Below, one piece after another: positions 12,617-27,387 of a stretch of DNA of 64,000 bases. The notes below the pieces were generated by a model. The model saw only the letters and a list, made by a program, of their open reading frames with translations, was not told where the DNA came from and did no database searches. Both the position numbers and the translations under genes were made by a program. The DNA comes from Trochalopteron elliotii (Eukaryota > Chordata > Aves > Passeriformes > Leiothrichidae), in NCBI GenBank assembly GCA_024734555.1, contig JANPWX010019791.1, positions 103,572 through 167,571 on the forward strand, given 5' to 3'. Position 1 is the stretch's first letter; the number at the start of each line of letters is the position of its first letter.

Positions 12617-12716
12617 AGGGCGGTGGTCGCTGTGTCCCAGGGGACGTGGGCGCTCCATCCTGTCCCGATCTCCCCCCGTTGTGAGGCTAGGCTGTGTTCG
12701 CCCGGTCCCCGCCGCG
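12617..12716 (+). repeat. Direct duplicate copy 1 (100 bases, identical to 13118-13217)
   Basis: Base-for-base identical by eye to the segment 501 bases downstream. The second copy stops exactly at the lone N, which points to contig-end overlap rather than a biological repeat. Confidence 0.85.
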
Positions 12717-13117
12717 GCCGCGGCGTTCCGTCGGGGCGGCTTTGGGGCGGCGGCGAGGCCGGTCCCTGACCCCGGTTAATGATTCGCCGCCGGGCGGTTC
12801 CCGCTGCCAGCGGCGCCGCTGGGCAAACAGCAGGCCAGGGTCGGGGGGACACGACGGGGGCAGCACGGTGGCAGCACGGCCGAGGAACGGGGAGCCCCGT
12901 TCAGGGAGGGCACGGGGAGCCCTCCCCGTGTGAGGGGGCCACGCGTGAGGAGATCTCCGTACCCCGTGGGGGGAGCACGGGGCGATGACTGTCCCATTTG
13001 GGGGACACCACCTCAGGGTGCGCGGCTCCGTCCCGGCTGTGCTGCCCGAGGCGGGGCCGGGCACGGCCGGTGGCCGGGGCGGGGCTGTTCCGCAGGGCCC
13101 CGTTAAAGTGGCGGCGG

Positions 13118-13217
13118 AGGGCGGTGGTCGCTGTGTCCCAGGGGACGTGGGCGCTCCATCCTGTCCCGATCTCCCCCCGTTGTGAGGCTAGGCTGTGTTC
13201 GCCCGGTCCCCGCCGCG
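13118..13217 (+). repeat. Direct duplicate copy 2, ends at single N (13218)
   Basis: Identity with copy 1 begins at 'agggcggtggtcgctg' and ends at 'gtccccgccgcg'. After the N the two copies diverge within three bases. Confidence 0.85.
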
Positions 13218-13691
13218 NCCCGGCGGCGGCCCGAGGCCCAGGGCAGGGCGACCCTCGGGCCCTGCGGAGGGACTGTCAGCACCGGTGGGCTGGGGAATGC
13301 GGGGGACTGGTGGGCAATGGGGGCAGCAGGACTTGGGGATGCGGGGCGAGGGCTTGGGGAAGGATAGGTGGTAGGGCACCTGGGGAGGGGAGCAGGACCC
13401 GAAGAAAGGGCCCCGGGATTCAGGTATGGGAGAAAACCCTTGTCCTATCGGGAGAGGGCAGAGGCCCTGGCTGTCATATGGACATGCCGGAGTGGGGGCA
13501 GGTCCAAACAGTAGTCACTATCCTCCCTCCTCCAGCTCCATTTCCAGCTCCACAGCCCATTTTTCTGCTCCAATAACTTGCTATGGGGGCCCTGGGCTGG
13601 GATGAGCACACAACCCTCTCGGAGCACTGACCAGAGACTGGCATAGGAAAACACGACCCCATCTCTTCCTCTGCACCACCCCCAGCCCTAA

Positions 13692-17006
<3,315 letters not shown>

Positions 17007-18655
17007 GCATACTCGCAACTGCTGCCATGCCAGGTGCCAGACCCACAGGAGGGCATTCAGTGGCCCTGGACCACTTGCACTGCCAGATCAAAGCCACTTA
17101 TGGCCAGCTACCACCTCTGGTGGCCACAGGTGGCTGGTAACAGACCCCTGACTCATGATCCCTGTCACACCTGTCCCTGGGCAGCTGGGACCTGCTCCTG
17201 ATTGTGCCCAGAGACGGAGAGGGCCCCCCGCAAGCCTGCTAGCTCCTGCTCCTTTAACCTCTCCTCACTTCTCCCACCAGCTCAATGCCAGCCTGGGGCC
17301 ATCCAACACCAGGGTGAACAGGCAGTGCCACTGCTGCAGTATCACTGGAAGCCCCACTGCAGCAGCTGGGGTCCCACCAGCTCCGGCCCCTTCAGCCTCT
17401 GGGCCTGGCCAGGAGCACTGCAGTGCTGGGTGGAGGGGGTGGGGCTCTGGAGGTGACAGCTGCTCCAGTGGAACCCCTTTCACCTGCTGTTTCCCTCTTC
17501 TTTTTTCTACCCTTTTCTATTTATAAAAGATACTCAAAACTCGTGGCACCACAGAGACATAAAATTGGCTGCTTCTGAGGAAGACTGGTTTGTCCCTGCA
17601 CCTGAGAGGTGAAGGCAAAGAGCAGTCTCCAAATCCTTGTCCAGCAGCTGGGACAAGTGCAAGCCCATGGGGAGAAGGTGGCAGCCCGAGTTATCACCAC
17701 CTCTGCAGAGGGGGCCAGGCCAGCAGCGCTCCACTGAGTGGAGCCAGTCCCATGCCAGAACTCCAGCACACTGCTCTGAGACTTCTGCCAGCATCCATGA
17801 CTCAATAGAGATGCTGAGCCAAGGCTGGGGTTGGGTGTACTGTGAGGGAGAGGGGAGGCAAAAGTGCATGATGGGGCCAGGACCACTGCTTGCAGGGGCT
17901 GGGTGGATGACAGGAGGGCTCTCCTACCTTCTGCAGCTGCCATATAGTCACTGTTAACAGCAGAGAACACCTGCCAATCCCCTCACCAGCCCCTTGCCTG
18001 GTACCTTGTGCTGCTGCCTGCTCCAAGTGCAGGGACAGCAACAGGGGGGCCTGAATGCACTTCCAGGGCTCATCTGTGTCCCCAGACCCCAACCATGTCC
18101 AGGAGTGGAGGGCCTGGCCTACTGCACCCCAAGGTTCTCTGCAACTCTTGGTGCTGCTGTCAGTCTTGGGGCTTGCATAGAAGCTGCTGGGGCACTGCAG
18201 GTCCCCGAGCATCTCAGGCAGAGCCATTGCTACCACCTGTGCCTCCAGACACCACGTCTGCATATGTGCCTCGCAGTAGGGGACATAGAGATGCTGTCCA
18301 GGTAGAGCATGAGGCAATTCCAGACCAAATCACTCAGGACATTTCTTCCTGGGAGGTGCCTGGAACATCACATTCTACAGCAGGAAAACCAGAGTGTGTG
18401 TCATGTGGCAGAGGAGCTGAGGGCAGTCCTGGGGGACACAATCCCAGGAGACATAGCTGGGATCTCCACATCATTCACTAGCCCACATGCATCTCTAACA
18501 CAAGTTTTAATATATGTAAACCAGCATTAAGATATTTCATACAGGCTTATCTGTGCCATCCCCTCCCCTCTACATCTGAGGGGCAGCAAGAGCAGTCAGG
18601 GGCATGTGGATGAGGCAGCATGATGGGCAGACAGCCTGCCCCTGCTGGGAACCCC
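17007..18655. other. Convergent 3' regions of NT5DC4 (+) and CKAP2L (-)
   Basis: NT5DC4 ends at 17006 and CKAP2L ends at 18656 on the opposite strand, so this is their shared tail-to-tail spacer. No canonical AATAAA for NT5DC4 was found in the first 600 bases; 'tttataaaaga' near 17520 is only a weak candidate. Nothing else protein-like is visible. Confidence 0.6.
18506..18511 (-). terminator. CKAP2L: Candidate CKAP2L polyadenylation signal (ATTAAA)
   Basis: TTTAAT on the + strand reads ATTAAA on the CKAP2L strand, about 145 bases past its stop codon. It is the commonest variant signal and the nearest good candidate. The exact cleavage site is unknown. Confidence 0.45.
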
Positions 18656-21600
18656 TCAGGAGCTCTTGAGGGGATATGAACTCAAACCTTCCAGCTCTGT
18701 CACTTCTGGCAAAGCCATGTTTTTCCGGAAGACGAAGCAAGTCTCCTCAGCATCCAGGATTTCACTGAGGGATGACACCACAGGGTCATGGTCCTTCAGC
18801 ATCTCTGGGTAGTGACTCCTAACCCTCTCAATTCGTACTGAGCGCCGCACAGGTGTCAGAAATTTCAATTCTGGGCCTTCCAGGAATTCCCTTCCTCTAT
18901 GGAGAGGACAAGAGCCTTGGGTAAACCCTGCAGAGGACCACTGGCATGGAGGGTGTGTTCTACCAGGAGTAGGAGGTTCAGCCTTACCTGGATGCAGATG
19001 TAACCTGTAACTTGACTGAGAGAGGAAGGGAGGTCACAGGCCTCCCCACCAGGCCTGGAGTTGATGCTGTGGGCTGTCTCTCTCCTGGACGGGGTGACCT
19101 AGGCTCCCAAGGAATGGATTCCTCTGCCTTTTCTCCTGGCAAGAGAGGAAAAGGGCAACACAGTTGCAGAAAGCAACTGCTGTAGAGGGACTACACCTCT
19201 GCACTCTGGATAGGGGCAGGGTGCCTGTCTGCAGAGGCTTGCTGAGCCAGGACCCTCCCTCCCTAGCCCAGGCAGAGTAACAGTGTCCCATTTTTCAGAT
19301 CAGGATTCCAGACTTTCACAACACTCATCAGGAGAGACAGGAGGTGCTTGAACAGACTATAAACCGTGCTGCTTCCTGGCTGGCAACACCAGGGAGCCCC
19401 CGCCTGCCCACGCTCCAGTCAACCCCACAACACTCAGGTTACCTTCCAATTTTTGGCCTGCATCCTTCAAAATATTGAGAGCAGTTTCCCTGAGCTCCTC
19501 GACTGGCTGCAGGAAAAGCAGAACATGGGTCAGGGCAGGTCTGGCATGGGAATGAAGACCAGAGTTACATCTGAACAGGAGGAAAGGCTTTTGCTGCATC
19601 ACAACACCCTGTGCTGAGAACAGCAGGAAGAGGCTGCAGGATTCCCCTTTGCCCAGAGGGATCCATCAGCACACAGCACAGCTGGCCAGGTGCCCACCCT
19701 GCATGGGCATATCTGGCAGCATGGAATGGGACTGGCAGTTCCAAAGGACTTTTTCACCAGTGACTAATGCTGCTAAACTCATCCCAAAACCTGGCCCTTG
19801 GATCTCGAGGAAACCCTCTAGTGCAGAAGCAGGGAACACAGGGAGCTGGCACACCCCACTCACCTCAGCACCAGCACTGACTGCTTCTCTGTACAGCTGC
19901 AACACGTCAAAGGGGCCCTTCCGGGCCAGCAGCTTTGCTTGGCAGATCCAGAATTTGGCAAATTTCTCTGCCTGGGGCACAAGGGACAGCACTGCCACGA
20001 GCTCCTCTGCATGGACACCCTGGAAGGAGAAGGGTAAGGGCCTCAAGAAAGGTATCCATGGCATGGACAAGTGTGTGCACCAGGAAGCAGCCCGTGCCTG
20101 ACCACAGCTCCTGGCACTCTTCAGGAGGAGGGCCTCTAAAGTCTGGGTTTGCAAGTCTCCTACATAACCATGTCAGATAAAAGCTGTCCTGCCTCTATTG
20201 TCCCCTTGGATAACTGAGTCTAGTATTCCAGAGGGGTGTCAAAGGATAGACTTCAGTGCTGGCATTAACTGGGGCCAGTAAACCCAGGAGCAGGCCTAGC
20301 AGTCAGTGTTCCCAGCAACTGTTGCCCACCAGGGCCCTACCTCAAGCTGTGACACCCACTAGAGATCCTACCTCAAGTTGGCTCAGTCACTCTGGGCTGC
20401 TGCTGGAGACTGCACTGCTAGGTTCCAGGACACTGTCAGTGACATACACAAGGCCCATACTGGTTTTGTCTGGGGTAGAATTAATTTCCTTCCCAGTGGT
20501 TGGTATGGAGCTGTGGTTGGGATTTGTAATAAACACAAATGTGATAAGAGGTATTTTCATTATTGCTGAGCAGGATTTACACAAAACTGAGGCCTTTTCT
20601 ATTTTTTGTGCTGCAACACTGGCAAGGAGGCTGGGGATGTGTGGGAAGCTGAGAGGAGACACAGCTAGGAGAGCTGACTCCAACAGACCAAAGAGATATT
20701 CCAGACCCTGTACCCAGTATATAACGTGGGGGGAGGACATTTGGAGTGATGCTGTTTGTCTTCCCAAGTCACCACTGCATATGATGGGGTCCTGGTCTCC
20801 TGGAGGCAGTAGAACACTTGCCTGGCCATGGGAAGCAGGGAGTCAATGTTTTGCTTTGCTTCTGTGTGCAGCTTTTGCTTTCCCAATTAAACTGTCTTTA
20901 CCTCAACCCATGAATTCTTTGTTGTTTACCCTTATGATTCTCTCCCCAGTCCTGCTGGTGGGAGGACTGTGTGAGCAGCTGCATGGGGCTTGGCTGTTGG
21001 CTGAGGTTAAACCACAACAGTCTTTTTTGACACAGTACCTCTCCATTCTCCCAGTCAGCACAGCTCACTGCATGCCTTTGGCCTACCCATAACTTTATGA
21101 GGACTTTTATTTTCCTATGTTTCTCCTCTGGGAACTGAACACTTGTTCCCAATCCCTCTTAGCTACTGGAGGGATATGGCCCTCATCCCCTGGCACGCTC
21201 CAGGAGAGGAGAAGCTCATTCAAGCAACTCCTTTCCCATTCCCACCTCCTCAATGAGCTTCAGGCACTCAGTTAATATGTTGTTGATCTTCGCTTGGCAG
21301 TGCTGCTCTGGATTCTCTTGCTTCTCTTCTGCTTTGACTTTTCTGCAGGATGGCTTCACTGCCTGCTTCTGAAGCAGCGTCATTGGTGGCCGCTTGTATT
21401 TCTTGCCTTTGGATGCCAACCACTCCTCCAGCTGTTTCCTGTCCAAGGACCAAGAGATCACAGTTATCACCCCAGCAGCTTGACAAAAGCTGGCTGTTTT
21501 TCCTTGGAATCTCCCTTTAGCCAACTTCAGCTGCTTAAAAAGAATCAGTATATCTATCTCAGAAACACACCTGAGCTCTAGACTGGGAAAGGAAAACACT

Positions 21601-24600
21601 CTCAAGCATAAGCCTTGAGGCTAAAGCAGGAGAGTGGCCACACACTCTCCTTCCACTTATTGAATCAGTCAGAGAGGAACCCAGGGTGCCACCCAACATC
21701 ATCCCCAACCCTTTCTTTTTCACGGCATCAACCTCCCAACAAGCTTTCGCTGATAAAAGACTTTGGACTGTTTTCAGCAGGATGGTGCTGGCTCACCCAG
21801 TCAAATTCTTTAAACTTTGCTGTTTTCTGGAGGCAGGACCCAAATGGCCAGAGCTGCCACTTACTTACGATCTGCAGCCGATGGGGTCCTTGGAATGCGC
21901 CTGGCCTGCATGCTACCTGCCATTGGCAGCTCTGGTTTGAGCTGATTTCTCCCACTTCTCAAATCATCCTCAAGTACACGAGTTTTGGAATTGTGTATGC
22001 TGCGAGACTGGTTTGGGTGACCTGTCCCTTGGGATGCTGCTGTGTGTCCAGGAGGCACCACCTTCATGTCATTCCTGTCCATCCCTTCCTTAACCATGGG
22101 CCTTGGCCACGGCAAAGTGACACCTGAGTTCAGGCTGGATTTCAGCTTTGTGGTCCCCTGGGGCTTGCCCAAGGTGGGAGGCTTGGTGGGAAATCTCACT
22201 GGGAGAGGTTGACTGTGGTGCTTAAGACTTCCCCCTGGAGCTGTGCCAGGTTGCCCCACTGTAGTAGTTTTTCCCTGGTTTGTCCCTGGGTTTTTATATA
22301 GCAAATTAGCAGAAGCAGGAAGGAACCGAGAGGGCTGCAGTGGCTGAGTTCTGATACTTGTATTTTGAAATATGCTCTTTGATTCTGGCAGGGTTTTCCT
22401 GAATTTATGCAGAACTGGCTCTTCCTTCTGGCGGTTACTAATTCTGTCTTTTGGACCCAGAACAGGCCTTGACATTACAGCTGAGCTTTGCCTGTGGGCC
22501 AAGAATCTCTTCTCAAGACTGTTAGCATCAGATTGGAAAGTTCTGATCAGCTCAGGGGATGTGGAGGCTTGTGGGTTGAAGTTTTCCTTGTGGCAAACCA
22601 GCGTGTCTTGCAGCCCCTCATTCAGGGAGTGAGGTGCCCCAGGAGGAGGGTGGTCACTTCCCACCTGAGGTGCTGCTGCAGTGACAGTCTCCTGTGCAGA
22701 CTTCTGGCTCCTTCCTGGATTAAGGTGACCAGAGCTTGAAGGTGGGACCCTGCCTCTAGTCTGTGCAGAAGCAGGAAGTGTCACATTGTTCCCTGGCTGC
22801 ACTGGATGCACCCCTCCTGCTCTCTGGGATGTGTTTGAAGGCTTCTTCTGAGCAGCGTGATCAGTGTGCTGCGTGGATTTGGCTCCAAGTTTGCCATCCT
22901 CTTGAGCACCCTCCATCACATTCTCAAGAACATCCTTCTTGTTCCTGTCAACCTGGAAAGACAAAGCAGCCCTCAGCTCCAAGGAGAGCACAGCTTGGTC
23001 GGACCCTGACAGCTGGCCCAGGAGACAGTCATGTGACAAAGCAGCCCTCAACACAACAATAACAGAACACCCACCAGGACATGGGTAAAGGATCAGTCTC
23101 CCAAACTGAAACTCCTAAGCTAAACTCCTTTGAAAAACAGCTAGCTGACTCACTGCCAGCTATTTAGCAATCTGTGGTATGTTCCCCATTTGGAGTCAGG
23201 AACTCATGACCCTGACTTGGGGATGTGGTTTTCAAAGCAAGTTACAGATCTGAATTGCAGCCAGGATGAAAAATTATGATGACTAAAGTACATTCTCTTG
23301 TGACCTGATAAGCAAGCGATCCTGAGTGAGACCTTTTGAGCTCTCTTGGACTGTATGGGCTGTGACCAGCATCTCCCTCTGAGTGAGGCATCTCAGAGCC
23401 AGCAAACTCTCATGTTTGCTGTACTTGGAGGAACAGCAAATGATGTCAACAGAACCTGGGCTGATGCCCCCTTTCCCCAAGGCTCTACCCTTTGCCTGTT
23501 GAGAAGATACAAAGGCAGCCACATGAGTCCTTCACTGAAGTTGAGGGGAATTTTTCACAGATATATACCTTGTACAAACTCTTTAGGTCTATGTGTGTGA
23601 AAGTATGCTATTCACTATCCATGAATGTGGCTTTCCTTGGTTCTTAAGTACTTTAGATTTTTAACTCAGGCCTGTAAGCAAGTTAGTATTGTGCAACAGT
23701 AAATTCTATATGAATCCTTTGTTAAATTGTTGAACTTAACCTATTCATTAAGTGCTGTAAAGTTTCGTGCTTCAGGCCTAAACTGTTGGTCAAGCCCAGT
23801 GCTCAGATTAGCAAGGCAGTCTGCTCTGAATCTTGTGACTCAATGGATCGTCCTTATTCCTTTTTATCCTTCCCCTTTCCTTCCCCTTCCCCACTCCCCC
23901 AGCCTCCACACAGACAGTTTTTGGGTTGGTTTTGGTTTTAGATTGATTGATTTTAGCTTGCTTTTTCTCTATGTGCTTTAACCATGCAGTAAGTAGTAGA
24001 GTGAACCTTGACATTGAACTTTGTCATGCTTTCACTTTAATATTCAACCTGCTTTTGCTGATACATTTACCAGTGATTCTTTAAGCAACCATAAAACACT
24101 CATTTGTGACAGGGGACCGACCCCATTCTGCCCAGATTCACTTAAAGCATGAAAGACTCAAACTTCCTACTTACATGCTTGAGTTTAGAAACTGGTTCTA
24201 ATGGTAGATTCAGGTGATTAGTCCAGACCTTTAAAAAGGGTCTGTAAAAGTCCAACAAGTTATCAGGTTATTTAATGAATTATCAGGTTATTTATCAGCC
24301 ATAAGAAAAGGAGAAAGGGTTAAATATTTAAGACACTGCTGGTTGTCTCAGACACAGGAGCTTAGGAGTAGCTTTCAGAAATCAAAAACCTGTCAAGGAA
24401 TACTACACATACTATTAATTCTTATTCTTTTGTGTGGCAACAGAAAAGCAACACGAGCCATTAACATCCAAGGTTGTCACAAAACTTCCCAGGGACAACA
24501 AAACTAACCAAAATGATTCCTGCAGGTGGTGGTCTGGCAGGCAGTGTGTTTGGAGGCTCCCAAACTGCCCTGTGTGTCACAGACAGCTGAGGTCATGCTG

Positions 24601-26526
24601 CTGCCATGCTGCAGGTTATAGTGGTGCCTTGGAGAATCCTAACCAGCATTCGCTGCAGTGTGGCTGATCCACAAGCCCTGCAGCTGTCCAGACACTGCAG
24701 CTAGGCAGGAAGGTGGGACAGCAGGCTACTGTCAGCTCCCACAATTCTGTCCTCCCCTCCTCCTCTGCCCAGAACTGGAGCCCCTTGACAGCAGCCAGCT
24801 GTGGACTTCTCCCTTCCCTCTGCTCCAGGGTAGCAGTTCAGTCCTCTGGGAAGATTAATGCCTGCATAAGTTTTTGTCTGTAAGAAATAGTCTAGAGAGT
24901 GAGGGGACCATCCTCTGTTCTGCCCAAGTGCTGCATTATGCCAAAAAGAAGGGTCATGAATCTTCTCTTATTTCTATTAGTGGTGCTTCCCAGAGCCTGG
25001 CAACAGGGACTGGTTTGCTCCTTGTGCTCTTTGATCCTGCTTCTTCTCTTCACATTTCCTGCCAGATGCACAGAAAATGCCCCTTCCTGATATTAACACA
25101 GTCCAAAGGCCTCTGGGAGCTGCCATTAAAAACCAGTGGTGAGACTCCCATCACCCTTTCCTTGAGATCTGGTTCTATATCTGAATTTTTAACAGCAAGG
25201 CTTGTTCTGCCAGAGCCAAGACCTGAGATGAGAAAGTTTCACAGAGTCTCATAAAAAATGCAGAAGAGACACCATCAGCCATTGGGAAATGCCCGCACTC
25301 ACACCATTTCTTTGCTCCTGCTGCCAGTAACTATAGACTAGTGCCAGGGTGCTGTGGCAGCAGAACCCAGACAGTGAGGCCCTGGCAGGAGCCAGTTCTT
25401 TGTACACAGACCAGAAAAGGTAGACACTGGCTAGTGGGGAGAGTCAGCTATACCTCAGACCTTTACATATCATCTCATCCAAGCCCAGCATCCTCCTAAC
25501 TTACTTTGCACTTGGGCATTTCAGCCTTTCCTTAGCTGCTTGGCAGTTCTGCAGCCGCCTCCTTCGTTGCACTGCAGAGAGATAACAGGAAAGGCAGTGC
25601 ACACAGCATGGTCTCAGTACTCAATTATGAGTACTCATGACAATGGATTTCTGTTACTCTCAAACACTACATTGCACACCTCTCGATCTCCCTGCCTGGG
25701 GAGCCTGGCAATGCTGCTCCCAGAAACTCCCTGATATTGCCCAGAGGCCAATTGGCACTTAAGCTTCCTAACCCTCACAGCGTGATGCCACTCAACACCT
25801 CAACTGTGCACGGCTCAGTTTGCAGAAGGAAAGGGGAGGTGCTGCCCATGGTTCTATTTCAGCTGTCTATCCCACAGGCCTCCACCCATGCCCTCTTCTA
25901 ACACAAGTAAGAGGGGAAAAAGCAAGGAGTGTCTCAACAGGAGGACAAAGAATACTTCTGACACCCCCAGTTTGGCTGCAGCACCAGGGCATCCCACACC
26001 AGCATCACCCCATCCACCCCAGTCCCTAATACTCTCCCAGTCTCACCCGATCACCCACATCTCGCCCTGGGCTCTAAGGACATGTCAAGCCCTACCTGCT
26101 CTCTGCTTCTCCAGGCTCCCACTGAGCTCCAGGAGCAGCATGACCCCCCGACACACACTGCCTTCTCCCCTGCCGCGTCCCTGGGCCCGTTTTGTGGGCA
26201 CCTCCCGCGGGTTCGCATACCCTCAGCCACACCGCCCCCACTCAGCCTCCCTCCCAAGGCCTCAGCGGGCCCCAGGCCACCCCTGACACCCTCCCCACAG
26301 GCCCATCTTTGCCCGCCTCCAGTCCAGCACTCCGACAGAACTCGCGCCTTCCCCACGAGGTACCCGCCCCAGAAGGTCCGCAGCGCCCCCCCATCGCAGG
26401 GCCTCATAGATCCGTTCTCTTCCGCTCCCACAGGCCCCTGGGCCGCCCGCACCCCCCAGTACCGGGACCCCTCAGATCCAGATCCGAGACTCCCGGCCCC
26501 TCACCGGCCGCCCCCAACCGCTCCAT
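18656..26526 (-). CDS. CKAP2L: Cytoskeleton-associated protein 2-like (mitotic spindle protein, Radmis)
   Basis: A spindle and spindle-pole protein of dividing cells. Nine exons in transcript order: 26526-26505, 25571-25505, 25206-25155, 22952-21865, 21438-21246, 20019-19864, 19506-19443, 19135-18988, 18896-18656. Phases agree and give 676 residues (human 745). The N-terminus (MERLGAAVQRRRRLQ, then CQAAKERLK) parallels the human VEERQRKLQ/LAAKGKLK region. The large exon is disordered and basic. Conserved C-terminal blocks are QLEEWLASKGKKYKRPPM, INNILTECLKLIEE, QAEKFAKFWICQAKLLA and LKFLTPVRRSVRIER followed by YPEMLKDHDPVVSSL. The human KEN-box site aligns with NKKD here, but another KEN occurs near residue 169. 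Exon 3 (52 bases) is the least certain, chosen because it restores frame and keeps a KxSLxVKN match. The promoter has a CCAAT/CHR layout typical of G2/M genes. Confidence 0.93.
20455..21022 (+). mobile_element. Endogenous retrovirus LTR, apparently solitary (ERVL-like)
   Basis: About 560 bases with LTR layout: a left edge near 'tggttttgtctggggtag', a TATA box TATATAA at 20718-20724, a polyadenylation-type AATTAAA at 20885-20891, and a right edge near 'gttaaaccacaacag'. No retroviral coding sequence lies on either side, so it looks like a solo LTR. It sits in the CKAP2L intron between the exons at 20019 and 21246, in antisense orientation to that gene. Assignment to an ERVL-type family common in songbirds is from memory. 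Target-site duplications were not identified. Confidence 0.75.
23557..24330. repeat. AT-rich block in CKAP2L intron, possible old repeat
   Basis: This stretch is conspicuously AT-rich compared with its GC-rich surroundings and has no coding potential on either strand. It includes a pyrimidine tract (23867-23900) and a short tandem of 'ttatcaggttattta' around 24259-24294. It could be a degraded LTR or other transposon. I cannot name a family. Confidence 0.3.
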
Positions 26527-26760
26527 CCCGGGTGCTGCCGCAACACGACCGCCAGCACTCCAACAACCGCCGCGCCGTCTTTATTGGCCACCGCCTTCTT
26601 CAAACCGACCAATGGAGAAAGCCAAAGGCCAGCTTTGGCTCCGCTATTGGCTGAAGGGGGCAGGGGGCGGTGGCAATGCGTCCCCTCCGGCTGTTGCAGT
26701 CACTGGGGCGGGGCGGGGGTGGGTGCCCGCATTGACACGCGTTCCATCGCTGTGACAAGA
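26505..26760 (-). promoter_or_regulatory. CKAP2L: CKAP2L CpG promoter with three CCAAT boxes and a CHR-like element
   Basis: Upstream of the CKAP2L ATG (26526) are CCAAT boxes at 26583-26587 (- strand), 26609-26613 (+ strand) and 26646-26650 (- strand). A TTTGAA (CHR consensus) on the gene strand lies at 26604-26599, between the first two boxes. Multiple NF-Y boxes plus a CHR are the known signature of promoters repressed by DREAM and activated by MMB/FOXM1 in G2/M, which fits a mitotic spindle gene. The motifs are seen; binding is inferred. Confidence 0.6.
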
Positions 26761-26764
26761 CGCG

Positions 26765-27040
26765 GCGTGCCACACTGAGCCAGGCCACAACGTGCCACGG
26801 CACGGTGTGCGATGCCGTTCCACGTCTGGCCACGCAATGTCATGCCATGCCGTGCAATGCCACATAATGCCATATCACGCCATCCAACGCCGTGCAATAC
26901 CACGCAATGCCATGGCACACCATGCTAAGCCACATGATAAGGCATGGTGTGGTGTGAAATTGCATGATATGGTACACCACATCATACTATGTGATACCAT
27001 GCCACATTCTGTAATGCCACGCCATGCCACTCACTGTCCT
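26765..27040. repeat. Degenerate ~10-base minisatellite ('atgccacgca'-type)
   Basis: Dozens of variants of 'tgccac', 'atgccatgcc' and 'ccacgcaatg' follow one another with a rough 5/10-base rhythm. The array fills the space between the CKAP2L promoter and the IL1B 3' end. It has no open frame of substance. The right part drifts to 'atgatatggtacacc'-like units. Confidence 0.65.
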
Positions 27041-27346
27041 GCTGTACTGTGGCCCACCATGCCATGTGCTCGCCGCAGCTGGGGCAGACGTGGCAGTTCC
27101 AGGCAGCTGCCAGGGCTGCTGGGAATCCACCATGGGATGCCCACGCCAGTCACCTCCCAGCTGTGGCATGGGTATGGAGACAGAGTGGCGGAGGGTCCTG
27201 CATGGGTCAGGGTGGTCCCTGGGCTGTGGAGTGGCCCTCCACTCCCTGGGTTTTCACCCAAAAAGCAGCCAAAGCAGAACGATTTTCCCATCCATAACCC
27301 CATCCCCCATGAGCAATGAGCTGAGCAATGCTGTCCTAGAAAACTT

Positions 27347-27352
27347 TTTATT
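27347..27352 (-). terminator. IL1B: IL1B polyadenylation signal (AATAAA)
   Basis: TTTATT on the + strand gives AATAAA on the gene strand, about 245 bases past the IL1B stop codon and just beyond the AU-rich elements. This is a plausible end of the transcript. Confidence 0.65.
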
Positions 27353-27387
27353 TCCACCTCCATCCACATACAAATTAAAAGCAAAAA

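Noticed and set aside
22953..23054. Start of CKAP2L at the ATG at 23054 (single long exon frame)
   Set aside because: A clean acceptor at 22953-22954 and three upstream exons matching the family N-terminus show that the frame continues into intron only by chance.
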